From assembly GCA_965644295.1 (NCBI GenBank), contig CBFFRP010000094.1, forward strand, positions 62,001 to 126,000: a DNA stretch of 64,000 nucleotides, written 5' to 3'. A program made the position numbers and the translations under genes. Position 1 is the stretch's first letter, and each line of letters opens with the position of its first letter. Positions 10,129 through 21,600 of this stretch are shown piece after piece. The notes beneath the pieces are model-generated. The model saw only the letters and a program-made list of their open reading frames with translations. It was not told the DNA's origin and did not search any database. Origin of the DNA: Paraphysomonas bandaiensis (taxonomy: Eukaryota; Chrysophyceae).

Positions 10129-11620
10129 ATGACAACAGTCGAGAACCAAACAGATAGCGGACAGTCTTCTCCTCCCTCTGCGGGACCGGACAGCGCCGTT
10201 GCCGAGCGCGGGCAGCGGAAGTCGGTAACATTTGCCCCTGAAACTGTGTTTGTTGAGAGGCAGTGGGGAGCGCCTGTGATTATCACGCACACTGTCTCCA
10301 CTGAGGTCAGCAGCGCAACAGTGTTAAGTGTGTCGCTCACTGATTATCTGTTCTATACAGGAATGTGTTCTGTATGGCATACAGCTTGCCTACGGAGGAC
10401 GCAAGTGGAATATTGGCCGAAGATATCGTCATTTTGCAGAAAATCACAAAAATCTTATCAAGGAAGGTATAGTAGCTAAGTCCGACCTTCCTGACCTTCC
10501 TAGGAAGCGTATATTTCCAATTAAAAAATGGAGAAATAAAGTCGGACGGTCGTTGAACAAAGGCACAGAGAAGGAGGAAGAATATATTCGGGCAGAGAGA
10601 CAACATGTGTTTGAGCGTAAGTGCCAACTAGAAGTCTATTTATTTAAATTAGTTACTACTGATAAACTGATGGCGGAGTCACGAGTTCTTCAAGAGTTTC
10701 TTGAGATGCCAGGAACTGGTGGAGAAAGAAAATCCCGATCAAGTAGTGAGTTTAAGCTGAGCAGCGATTCTGCCTCGTTGACTAAGGCTTTGTTGTCTGG
10801 ACGCTACAAACCCGGGGCTTCTGAAGATGAGGATGATGATGACGCTGATAACGGTGCTGATACAGCTGTCAGTACAGTAGATATTGCGTTGGGCGTATCT
10901 CTTTCAGGAGGTGAAGCGGAACAACGAATTAGCGATGATATTGCACACGTGACGGCAGCTGAAAAGAAAAAGGTAGGACAATTTCATAATTTCACGCCTT
11001 TAATCTAATGACACTTGTGCGTACCCTATGCACAGACCCATGTATCCTACCGCCTACAGGTGAGTTCAATTGTTACGTGATGTATCGCGCATGTTATATT
11101 GTGCTAACTTCCTTTTTCTGTATCTACTTTCTAGATATCATACGGAGGGAGCACCTGGACTGTCTCGAGGAGGTACCGTAGTATCGCTGCCAATCACAGG
11201 GATCTCATCAAGGAGGGACTTGTCTCTCCTTCTGAGTTGCCGCACCTACCGAAAAGGCGCCTCTTCTCTCTGTCAAAGTGGTCAAATAAAATTGGTAGCA
11301 CTATTACCAGTGGCCCTAACGAATATGAAGAGCAGTATGTTGAGCGGCGGAAAGAGCAATTGGATGCATATGTAGCTCAACTTTTCTCTATAGAGCGACT
11401 TGTAACTGAAAGTAAAGTTATGAGAGACTTCTTTGAGCTTCCTTTTGATGTGAAAGAAAGATGGGGCAGCGGGGAACGATTCAACGCTGACTTGATATCT
11501 ATCGAAGACTTGGGTACAGACGGGGATGATGATGACGATGGAAGTGATGATGACGACGATGGTAGTGATGATGGGGATGATGAGATCGATGGCGACGGGT
11601 CTCAGGATGACACCAATTAG
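10129..11620 (+). CDS. Protein with two tandem PX (phosphoinositide-binding) domains
   Basis: Four exons: 10129-10320, 10361-10972, 11036-11059 and 11135-11620. Introns are 40, 63 and 75 bases, all phase 0, giving 437 residues. PX domain 1 begins at the exon 1/2 junction: ECVLYGIQLAYGGRKWNIGRRYRHFAENHKNL, then a PRKRIF stretch. PX domain 2 is THVSYRLQ (the whole 24-base exon 3) followed by ISYGGSTWTVSRRYRSIAAN and LPKRRLFSL. Both carry the RRY core and the following Pro-rich membrane loop of PX domains, which bind phosphoinositides on endosomal membranes. Each copy is followed by a matching helix segment (QLEVYLFKLVTTDKLMAESRV; QLDAYVAQLFSIERLVTESKV), so the whole PX-plus-helix unit was duplicated. 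The linker and C-terminus are highly acidic (Asp-rich). A sorting-nexin-like role is inference. Confidence 0.85.
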
Positions 11621-11935
11621 AGATCACAGGCGTGATAAATGATGTTTTTACCTTTTGCGTTGATATAACAAGGTGCCATACCATGCCCCTTCTTTTGTAG
11701 ATATGTGGATGATGCAGCGGTTTGACCGTTGTTTCTTCCCTCTACGTTCAATTGGCTGTTTGAGATGATTTCGACTCTAGATCACATCATCTATATAATT
11801 TAATTTATGGTGGTAATTGATAACAAAATTTACCTAACCTATGTATGTGCCGATTGCTTAATTTAGCCTATATGGTTTACTACATGAAATATTGATTAGA
11901 ATGATTCCAAGAACAGCTTCTTTCTTGAAATGTGC
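11621..11935. other. Short AT-rich gap between the PX gene and hAT-derived DNA
   Basis: About 315 bases downstream of the PX gene stop. No open frame or repeat is recognised until the CAGGG of the partial hAT end at 11936. Confidence 0.5.
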
Positions 11936-12060
11936 CAGGGCTAGGAACGATATCTTGCAATTATATTATTGTAAGGTAGAGATCCATCAATAATATTGCA
12001 ATACTTTTATAACCTCCTACAATACTACTGCAATATATGTTGCTCCTTCCATACACAAAT
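11936..12060. mobile_element. Second, decayed left end of the hAT family next to the element
   Basis: CAGGGCTAGGAACGATATCT at 11936 resembles the left end of the adjacent transposon (CAGGGATAGGGAACAATATA at 12096). Similarity continues through ATTGTAAGGTAGAGATCCA, then TCAATAATATTGCAATA and CCTCCTACAATACTACTGCA, parallel to the element's own subterminal sequence at 12124-12208. It looks like a truncated or internally deleted sister copy lying head-to-tail with the full element. No clear right end or target duplication was found for it. Confidence 0.5.
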
Positions 12061-12087
12061 CTAATAATATCACAGTATATTTACTAC

Positions 12088-12095
12088 ATTATAAT
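12088..12095. repeat. Target-site duplication, left copy
   Basis: ATTATAAT directly before the CAGGG end of the hAT element; identical to the bases after its right end. Confidence 0.9.
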
Positions 12096-13826
12096 CAGGG
12101 ATAGGGAACAATATATTGCAATACTATTGTTAGGTAGCGTTCCATCAATAGTATTGATGGATTTTTTAAACCGGCCCTACAATATTACAATATATTGCAA
12201 TATATTAGTATGACTAATCAGTAAGTAAACACATCCGTAGTTTTCATTTTTAGTACTTGCCATATTTTATAAGGTCTAAGGTCACTTGATAATCAAACCC
12301 ACTACTCTTAACTAATTAAAAGTTTCCTCATACTCATCCTCTGAGCCATCATCGGTGACATCATCATCACCATATTCATTCAATATTGATTGAAATATGC
12401 TTGCATCCGGCCACAACTGTCGGTTAGCTTTCAGAAACAACAGCATATTAAGTGTAGTAGGATGCATACGTTTGTCAAGTCCAATTCTTCGCCTGCTTGG
12501 AGTTTTGCAATTCCATTCTCGAAATTCGGATCATTAACAATGGGACTGTTTTTCTGTAAAGCAGATAGTGGATACTTTGGCCTAAAGTCCCTCAATAAGC
12601 CATCCAATATGTTCCGGCATTCATAAAGATTCACTTGACTTGATCCTCCAGTTTGAAGCAATTTCGAGACGCTTTCAAACTTCCTCAGGTCGTCTACAAG
12701 GGCGATTATTTCGGTATTCTGTCGAGGAGTAGGAATCATATCAGTAACTGCAAGCGGTAAGTCTTCAATTTTTAATACATGATCTTTTATACGCATCCAC
12801 TTTATACGATAGTATCAAACCAATCCGCAGCAGTGAATCCGTAGAATTTCTCTTCATCAGGTAGATCTTCATCGAAAACAGTGTTGTCATCAATATCCTC
12901 TTGCACATTACAAGACAACAATAACAAATTCGGAGTATTGGTTCGGTCGCAAAAGGTTGCAAATATTGCACTGTAGTGGTGGGAGTCCGACGTCCAACCG
13001 TCCATGACTAGACCAAATGTTGGTGGTAATATATCTTTAATCATATCACGTAGCTTCAGTTCCAACAGTCTCATATATTTTTTCAGTGTTTTTGTAGTTA
13101 TCTTACCCAAAGAAGTCTTATTTCTAGTTAATTTCTTCTCACAGAAATTTAATGGAAGATTTTCCTCGACAATCCACTCCACCCACTCATAAATTGTTTT
13201 CGCCTTGTCTGAAGGCTGCAGAACAAAAGCATCCATGGGACCATTGGTGCAGACAGCCCGTAAATACCTCTTCAATGTCTCCTCCCACACATCATGAGAG
13301 AAAGTGTGATCCTTTAGATTGTTGTATCCATTCCGAATATTCTGTTGTCGTTTACGTCCGCAGATTTTACACTCGTGTTTGTTCGGGACACCTTCGACCG
13401 GACTCCAAAAACAGCGGTAAATGTCCCTACTCTTGTATGCACTCATCATTCAGTTGTCTCTTCTTGTCACTATAGGATATATATACTATATTAAGAGAAG
13501 TACTGTACATACATGTGGAGAGGTGTAGAGTGCTGTTTGAGCTGGCGATACATAAAAAATAGAAAATAACATCAAAAATAGGCTTTTTTTCTTATTTTCC
13601 GGATATTTGTATACAGAGGCGTATATTTTGCACCATACAGTTGAGGATCTTCTCTTATATGACTATCATAATATTGATTGCAATATATTGCAATAGTATT
13701 GTGAGCTCTATTAACAGAAACACTATTGATGGAATATTTGACCAGTCCACCAATCAATATATTTTACAATATATTGCAATATATTGTACAATATATTGCA
13801 ATACAATATATTGTTCCCTATCCCTG
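12096..13826 (-). mobile_element. hAT-family DNA transposon, complete ends, dead transposase
   Basis: The element starts CAGGGATAGGGAACAATATA and ends with the inverted copy (TATATTGTTCCCTATCCCTG), so the terminal inverted repeats match over more than 20 bases. It is flanked by a perfect 8-bp direct repeat, ATTATAAT (12088-12095 and 13827-13834). An 8-bp target duplication and CAGRG-type termini are hallmarks of hAT elements. The subterminal regions at both ends are packed with palindromic TTGCAATATATTGCAA-like motifs, probable transposase-binding sites. The only gene inside is a BED-finger/hAT transposase on the minus strand, broken by an internal deletion and a frameshift. The perfect duplication suggests insertion is not very old, yet the copy is non-autonomous. 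Confidence 0.92.
12312..13449 (-). pseudogene. hAT transposase with BED zinc finger, internally deleted and frameshifted
   Basis: From ATG at 13449 the frame reads a BED-type finger (HECKICGRKRQQ ... LKDHTFSH, with C-C-H-H ligands). It continues into the hAT core with LPPTFGLVMDGWTSDSHHYS and IFATFCDRTNTP, and stops at 12802 after GFTAADWFDTIV. A second frame (about 12796-12480; DLRKFESVSKLLQTGGSSQ) continues family-like sequence. Near 12480 a one-base shift leads into the true tail KRMHPTTLNMLLFLKANRQL ... EDEYEETFN, stop at 12312. The region that in relatives carries the conserved RLNLAV and W-containing segment, roughly 80-100 residues, is absent around 12800. The protein cannot be functional as it stands. 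Confidence 0.8.
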
Positions 13827-13834
13827 ATTATAAT
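13827..13834. repeat. Target-site duplication, right copy
   Basis: ATTATAAT directly after the CCCTG end of the hAT element; identical to the left flank. Confidence 0.9.
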
Positions 13835-14108
13835 TAATAATTAACCATAGGAGTGTAAGTTACAGTACTAATGTAGCTAAATAACTTAACTAGTGATTAA
13901 CTCTGACATCCTACTCTTTGGCGCTACAAAAGCTGCTTGTGCATCAATAGCAAGACAATAGATAAACCCATGACAGAGTTCATATAATATGTCGAATGAG
14001 TAAGAATTAGTACCCGGTTGCCGATGCTTGTAGATAATAATATACAATCTAACAATTCTACTTCGTTGTTATATGTATCAACAAAACAACACACGGCTCC
14101 ACAGTAGC
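13835..14108. repeat. Intergenic DNA with a copy of a dispersed repeat
   Basis: Positions 13909-13942 (TCCTACTCTTTGGCGCTACA, then AAAGCTGCTTGTGC) match 27111-27144 in 31 of 34 bases. The repeat lies outside the right target duplication of the hAT element. Its nature is unknown. Confidence 0.45.
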
Positions 14109-15492
14109 TCAATTCCAAAATGACATTCGCTCAAACATGGACATCTTCACTTGCCCATCAATATCGTCGCCGTCAATATCACTGTACATAAATTCCGTTG
14201 GATCTTCATGGAAAAACGCTATCATCTTTTTGTCTATCATGGTCAGCTCGTCTTGAAGCCGTGTGAAGTATGAACTGCTGAGAAAGCTGTCTTCAAAATC
14301 GGCTCTTAGAGTGGTCACCATATGGCTCAGAGCCTCAGAGAATAGGTTTTTCGGGTACTGGCCAATGAGGATCTTGTCCTGCATTGTGGTGCGGACGGAG
14401 TCTGGTAGAGGAAGTGGTCGGGGAGCGGAGGGACATATGAACTTATCGTATATGATAGCAGCTCTGGATGGTAACAAGGAGCGAGAAGAGATAGCCATGT
14501 ACTCTCGCACCGAGGTATAGAAGCTGAGCCACTGCATTGCTTCTTCTCCCTTAACATCCAACAGCCACTCTTGTATGAGCTTAAACGTATCCTGATGTCG
14601 CAGGTAGTTTATAAGCATAGGTCTGGTTATTAATGTTGACAGCTCTCGGCGGCGGGCCTGTAAAGAGTCCTTAAGAAATAGAGCCAATTGAGCAGCATCA
14701 TCTTGATAAGGTGCCATGATCTGGTTAAGGTTATTCAATAAGACCGCACGCTCTAGCTCTACATCCTGACTCATCAGAAAAAAGTCAAGGAACCCGCCAC
14801 TCACAAGGAACTCCCAGAAAGCCTGCAGTCTCTCACTGCAACTACTCTGAAGGGGGCAGAGAATGCTATATATCTGACGGTAGCAATCCTCGGCAAGAGA
14901 CAAAATTACTTGGGGATCCCGTAGATGTACAGGACATTGCAGTTGCTCTATTAGACAGAACATGAGCAGCACATTGCTTTCTTTACATGACCGCATCATC
15001 TATATAAAATATAAGCATACATGTTACATAGTCTAAAGTAATACCTCATCCGTTATGATGCCAGCATGAACTAACACCGCAGATTTGGTGGCGACTTTAT
15101 AAATATTGACACGCATCCCTTTCGCCACCCGCACATTAGAAACTAATGATACGCGCAACAATAAAAACAGAAATAAGTCCACAATATGGACTTACATTTT
15201 ACGAGAGCGCTGTATATGGCATCCATAATTTGGATCCCAATGCTGCCCGTGAATCTGTGGATTACTCTTCTACCGCTACTTGACTCACTGTTAATTAATA
15301 GCAGTCAACATATACTGGAAACAAAGAGAGGGGTTCGAAACCTCATTTTAGAGGCCAGAAATTTCTTCAGCTTGAGGGAGCTGTTTATTTCTGTCTTGGA
15401 TCGCGCAGAGCCTGCAGTACACGTTAAGACACAGCAGACACAGCGCACCGGCCTCTACCTTCGGGTGGAGTCGAAGTCTTTCTCGCCTCCAT
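14109..15492 (-). CDS. RGS-domain protein (regulator of G-protein signalling type)
   Basis: Five exons: 15492-15459, 15411-15342, 15287-15196, 15142-15045 and 14999-14109. Introns are 45-54 bases, GT-AG, and phases close to 394 residues. The start MEARKTSTPPEG lies just after stop codons. Residues about 50-190 (IMDAIYSALVKFSNVRVAKG; FCLIEQLQCPVHLRDPQVIL) form an unrecognised helical region. The RGS domain spans roughly 225-365: LINYLRHQDTFKLIQEWLLD, AMQWLSFYTSVREY, AAIIYDKFICPSA, TMQDKILIGQYPKNLFSEA, then FLSSSYFTRLQDEL. RGS domains speed GTP hydrolysis by G-alpha subunits or serve as scaffolds. Whether the catalytic contact residues are kept cannot be judged without alignment. The gene is divergent from the CSPP-like gene, 520 bases away. 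Confidence 0.85.
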
Positions 15493-16012
15493 ATCTATGT
15501 AAGAATTTCTTACAGTTCGAGTCGACTCTGCTCTTCCTCGTGTTGTGTATCCACCAGAGGCCCTTGTAATAATATCTTGTCAGTGTGTGGGTATCTGCCT
15601 GCTCTCGGTCACTGGTAGGAACTACTCGCAGTGTTGTGATGTAGTGTATATGTATACACCTATATACGTATATACAGCAGCAGCATATTATTGTGAGTGG
15701 TAGTTTGTACTACAAGAAAATATACCACTGTATTTCTGATCGTTACAACTCTTATTGTATAAAGTACACTGTATACTTCTGTATTTCCTATGCATACTGC
15801 TGTGTATAGATGAAGGATGTGACTGATGTGTATGTACACGCCCATACAGAGACAGCACTGTAGACTGTGGATATACATACATGTACCCGCAGATGAACTC
15901 ATTGACATTCTCTTGAGACGCACGACGAAGATATATCTGTATTATCTCTTGCATCTATCGTTAACATCCTGTCAGTAGTTCACTGTATGGTCCCGGAGCA
16001 AAGAGAGATAGT
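15493..16012. promoter_or_regulatory. Divergent intergenic region between RGS and CSPP-like genes
   Basis: This 520-bp gap between two divergent starts holds GTATATGTATACACCTATAT near 15646, TATACAGCAGCAGCATATTA near 15670 and AAGTACACTGTATACTTCTG near 15762. These are the same GTATAC/CAGCAG words seen at other divergent starts. Confidence 0.45.
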
Positions 16013-17803
16013 ATGAGTGCCGAGGCCGAGGAGTGGATATGGGGGAACCATAGGGGGGGAGGGGGGGCTCCCGTGCGAAACACACACGGGGAACAGGTTG
16101 CTAATCTACGCACAGTGGTTAAGGGGTCTCCGCATAAGAGGCAGTCTCTCGATCAGCATCAGGAGGGCGGAGGCAGGTACCACAGTCCCATTAAAGGTCT
16201 GGAGACGCATTACAGCAGCCCTCAGCAGGCAAGCCCAGTGAGGTTAGGCCATCGAAATATTAACATTGACGATTCGGAACGAGAAATTAAAGCAAGGTGT
16301 TGTGATCTATATGATGTTGATATTTAGCTGATAGATTAGCAGAAAAGCTCGTGAATACCAGGAGCAGTTAAGAGAACAAGTGGAGGCCAAAAAGCGACAG
16401 AAAGAGGCTGAAAAACGGGAGAAAGACCGTGATAAGCAGAAGGAACTTGACGAGTACATGACTAATCACTACAGGGGGCCTCCACCCCAGGGTGGCCAAG
16501 TTAGTCCTCGTCGAGTGGTTAAAGATGATTTTTCTCCCCGTGGTGAGAGAAGGAATAATGGCAAGCGAGAAAATTTACACATGGAAAATGGGCAACCCAA
16601 TGACTGGGATAGAAGCGGACGGAGAGATAGAGAAGGAGGAGGTTGGAGGAGACAGGAGAGTGGAAGCCCCAGAGGTAGAAAGGACACAGATGGAGAGAGA
16701 GGTGGACGTGAAGACAGACGACGTGACGGTGCTACTCGGCACGAGGAGTATGTTGATAGTAGAGAAAGAGATTACAGAGACAGAAGTTCTCAGGATAGGG
16801 AAGAGAGAGATCGTGATAGAGGAGAGTGGGTCTCTAAGGCTGAGTACGATGAGCTCTCCGCTATCTGCAGAAAACTAATGGAACAACAGGCAGACCTGAC
16901 GTCACAACTTCAGCTCCAGGCTGAGATCATAGAGGTATGGGATGTGAACACTGCTTGTATATGTTCCGATAGATGGAAGTTGATTTGCTTGAATCCTGTT
17001 TGAAGCTCTGTGCCTTTTGAGAGTCAGCAGATTTTATACCTATACATGTATCGACGGAAATTGTTATGTATTTTATGACTCATTGTAGAACTAATAGCTT
17101 TGTATTGCAGGATCTGAGATCAGGGGCTGCACCTGTTGCTGGTAGGGCTGTAAAAGAGAAGGACACTGCCCGCAGTACAAAGCAAAATGCGGGAGGTGGT
17201 GTGGCATTTGGCCGGCGGAATGGTGCCAGGGCAGCTGGTGGCCGGGCCAGTAAGCAACAGTCAGATGTAAGCGGAACAGACGCCCTTCGGTCTCAGAGTG
17301 TTCATCAGAAGCTTCCAGGTACCCGGCGAGCGGCTGGGGCGGGAGTGAAGCTTCCTGCAGTAGATAGACGACCCTCTTCAATGCATGAGGCACCCAGAGC
17401 CCCTGCTGGCGGCGCTCCTGCTGCAACTGGTCGTAGAGGTTTGAAGGCCCTATCTGGAGCTACGAAGAAAGGTGGGTCGTCTCCTGTAGAACCTCCAGCT
17501 GCTAAGAGTGGTGTGAGTGGGTTCAAAAAGCTTCAAATGGGTATCAGTAAGCCTGCAGGTGGTCCTGTCATTGTGTCGTATGAGGATGAAGAACCCACTG
17601 TTGTCCAGAGGCGACCAGTCAAGGAGAGAACGCAGGGGGGCCGATCCCAGCTCCCAGTTGCTACCAACTCAAAGTTGAGAGAGAGTAATAATGAACTGGT
17701 AGGAGCTAGTGAGCACTTATATATGGGCAGTGCAGAGTCGGACGGTATCAGCAACGACCAACTAGACAGGCTTTTATATCAAGTCAGAGGAGCTAGAAAC
17801 TAA
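16013..17803 (+). CDS. Arg/Glu-rich coiled-coil protein, CSPP/CCDC66-like centrosome or cilium protein
   Basis: Three exons: 16013-16296, 16340-16934 and 17111-17803. Introns are 43 and 176 bases, and phases close to 523 residues. The segment RKAREYQEQLREQVEAKKRQ followed by KEAEKREKDRDKQKELDEYM resembles the YQ-L-QI-EKK motif of centrosome and spindle pole-associated proteins. A long Arg/Asp/Glu/Gly-rich region follows (about 130-260, many RDRE-like dipeptides). A coiled-coil helix (about 260-293, EYDELSAICRKLMEQQADLT) ends at the second junction. The last exon encodes a basic, Ala/Gly/Pro-rich tail. Identification rests on the short motif and composition only; microtubule or ciliary localisation is inference. 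The 176-base intron is long for this window. Confidence 0.65.
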
Positions 17804-18621
17804 GGTACAAGCATTTTATACCATATAGAGCACTTCGTTAGATCGACATACCTATACCACGGAAATATGTCATGCGGTAAATCTTAGGAATGAGTACGAC
17901 GAATTATGCATCGAATGTTGCTTAGAAATCAGGATTGCCTTCTTTAGCCCACTCGTTTCATGTGCTATTGTGTATAATGTCATATACGCCCTGTTTTGTG
18001 AAGTGGTCATGCTCTCACGAGTAAGAAATTAATGAAAAGTCTGCATCATCATAATAACAATAGCTAGTCAGTTACAGTGTTTTCTTCGTTACAGAGTAAC
18101 ATTCAGCTTTTTGATTGTCAACTGACTGGAAACGGTGATGTTTCGCTGCAGGGAACTATATTATCAACAGAAATAAGAACTATTAATTCTCAATTCAGAC
18201 TGAAGTATTCTCAAAGGCTCAAAGGTAGCATATTGAGATCAATATGGCCCACAAGTTTGTGCAAGATAGCGAAGAATCATAAAAGCTATCTATGTAAGCA
18301 CAGGTAGTCGGTGGGATTCCATCATTTTACCCTCCTGGCCAGCAGGGCTGCGTAACAATTGCAAATGTTTTTTTCCTGGTATTAACACTCATCCACTTAG
18401 TCTCTAAACTAATTAAATAATCAACATTTTTACTTGCCTTTGTAACATAACCGTTAAAGAAAAACATCAATATCAAAAGTTTGAGGTTTGACCACTACCT
18501 CGTCAGTAATATTTATAATATATGAACACAAAATCAAAATACTACCATAACTACTATATAGAGAACATAGGAGCACACCATCTCACAATAACTAATATAC
18601 GAGGATTACTACCACATTGAA
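17804..18621. other. Convergent intergenic gap, no gene seen
   Basis: Tail-to-tail gap between the CSPP-like and WD40 genes. One possible transposon-end motif, CAGGGCTGCGTAACAATTG, sits at 18343-18361 and resembles the left end of the candidate element at 48096. No matching right end was seen nearby. Confidence 0.45.
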
Positions 18622-21600
18622 CTATGATCTGAATGTATCACCAAATAACGTAACAAACTCGTCGAAATCAAGTTCATCATTGTGATCAGCATCGCCCTCA
18701 TCCACCATGCTGGCTATGGTGTCGTCATCAACTCCAGTTTCTATAACATAATCGCTACCCCTAAGGTTGTCACTTCCTGTTACGGCAGCTATCTGATCCC
18801 GATTGATGGCATTCTTAATTTCATTTCGGTCCACAGTCCCGCTATTATCAACGTCAAAGTAGTCAAATATTTGACGCAGCTGTTTTATCTCTCTTGCGGA
18901 ATAGACAACAACCTTGTCGGCACTCGTTTCATCTCTCGGAAGTCCGAAATACTTAACGCAATCCTTCCTCTCGGTTGCCGTCATCAATGGACACATCTGC
19001 ATCAGAGCTCGTTGAAGCGTTATAAATAGTGTACTATGCATAATTCCTCCGCCCTTATTGCTCACAAGATTTTTCTCTAATGAGATCTTGAAATGGGGCC
19101 TGGTGCGCACATACTTGTGCCTCAATAAATCATGAAGAGCAACACATCCGGTAGTTCCATCAGGAGATTCTTTGAGCTCCTCTACCCTAGATGCCGTTGA
19201 CGCTGTCAGAACGATATCTGTCCCAGTGAGATCTCTCTTTGGTAGAGATTTAAAAACCTCGAAGAATTGCAGCAACTCTGCCGCCTTGTATGGGCCAAAA
19301 GACTGCCTGGCTCTTAGTTTATCCTCAGCAGTTCTCTCGTTGAGCGTAGTGTGTGATTGAAACAGCCGGACAGAGGTTTGCTTTCTAGCGACGCACTTGT
19401 CTTCATTTTTCTCCTTGGTAGATATCCCCATGATATCAAAGTCGACTTTGTCACCCACAAGTGACTGTCGAACCTTTCTCACCCAGTTACTTTCCGCTCG
19501 CTGTTGTTGCTGCCCAAGGAGAAGCATTTCTTCAAATGTATCTTTCTTCGGCACTGTCAAAGAGGTGGCTTGATTTCCTATAGATTTTTGTGCATTACGC
19601 AAAGCCCGGGCGGAAGCTCGCTTTGAATTTCTTTTCCGGTTGCGGTCCGCCTTTCGGAATTCAGTTTCAGATTTTTCCATCCGCCTATCGAATTCTTCAA
19701 GAAGTTCTTGAGTATGTCGTCTAGCTGCTTCAGCACGAGTCTCAATAGCTCCATCTGGACCACATGACATCTGGCTGTTTAATCGTATAAAAGGGGTTGA
19801 TCGACTTTTGGAAAGTTCTCTATTTAGTGGGGAAGTAGGATTAAATGTCTTAGACTGCTGACGACTAGGAGAACGAGAAAATGGAATACGAGACGATCCT
19901 GGGTTGGTGGCCTCGTGACTCAAGCTTTGTGGCATTACTACCCGAGAGAGAGATCTACTTAAGTTCTCGATACCTCGCTGTTCAGGGCTTTGTTCCGGTG
20001 GCGCATCAGCCATATTAGCATCAAGACTCGTGCTTGGAGTCACCATTTGTCGGGACGGGGAGTTGCTATAACTTGTCACCACTCGAGATACACGCACCTC
20101 TTCATCAAGCGACGGAGTGACATCAGGTTCGCCGTCGTGTTTCACATCAGCTCGGGGAAATTCATTATCTGGGGCTACTGCAAAATCAACTTCCCGGCTA
20201 GCACTTGGAGTCACAATTGTACCAGACTTAGATTTCATAGCACTCTTAATAGCTTGAGGTTTCGGGTCAGTCTGAATTTTCGGGGTCGTATTTTCATCGT
20301 TACGCCCGTCACAACTGGCAGCATCTTTAACACTTGTCAAATCCGAAATATCTTCACCAGCGAAATCATCGTCATTAGCCACAACGTCATCATCTTCCAT
20401 CACTCCTACACGAGAAGCAGCAAGAATAGCCTCTTCACTTCGAGATTGTGTAATATGTTGTTGTGAAACGGCCACCACCTCTCCATCCTGATACTGATAT
20501 ATATCTACTTGGGCAGAGCTAGCAACAGCCTGGTCTTTACCCTTGCGTTTTCTCTTCCGTCTAGCAGCTATACGCGTAGCCTGTGAGTTCCTTAAGTACT
20601 CCAAATACTCCTCCATCTTTCCATCTGGGCATAGGTGCCGAATTTTCGACTCAATTATTTTGCTCTGATCAAACACAACGCCACGCTTCTCAATCTCTCG
20701 ATGCAAATTCTCATACATCGATCGCAGTCTGTTATCAGAAGTGATATCCCAGTTCGCCGGGTCTTGAGCTTCAATAGCAGCCATTTCACTCCTGTAGTGC
20801 CAATTGCCAACTTCAGTGGATATAGGCTTCTGACTCTGTTGCTGACTTGATTTTTGAAGACATGCGTCAGCAATTTTAATTGTCTCGAGATACTTTCTGT
20901 CTTCTGCATTCTCGACACTACTTGTGAGCGATGGCATTCTGACTTTTGACCTTTTCTTCCTTCTGCGCTTCAACTTCTTTCCGCGCCCACTGGAATTTTT
21001 AATAGCCGGAAGAGTAGACGAGTGCTGCAGTTGCATTCGTGCTATGTCTTTCTTGCTAGGGTCGTACGTCATCTGCCCACTGAGTTGACAAAGTACACGA
21101 GTTCTATCCGGGAATCCTTTGATTTTTTTCATCGACTGCTGCATTTGCTCGGACATAAGAGACCCTGATTGAGAAAGCTCTCCAAAAGGATCTTCTTCCT
21201 TTAAAAGCTTTTCCAAGTCCCTTGCGTCAGTGAGAGTTGTTCTGGGGCGTGGTGGTTTCACTTCTTTTACCGTCTTGAGTTGAAGGCTGTGTGCAGAGAC
21301 CACATCGGTTGAATTTCGCCTCTCTGTAACGACCTGGTCTAGATTAAGATCACTCACCCAACGCTGTGCTATGGCGATTCTTCGCATTCTGCGTAGCTGC
21401 ATGTCCTCGGGATTTCTCCATGCCTTACGAAATAACTTATCCATAGCACTCCCACGTGTCAACAACCCGCAAAACCGAGCGTCGATATTCCACATCTGAA
21501 TGCTACAGTCTTCTGATGCGGTGAGTATCCAGTCGTGTTCACCCACAATAGAGAGGCTAACCAGTGGGCCAGTATGCGGTCTCCATACTACTTCAAGGGT

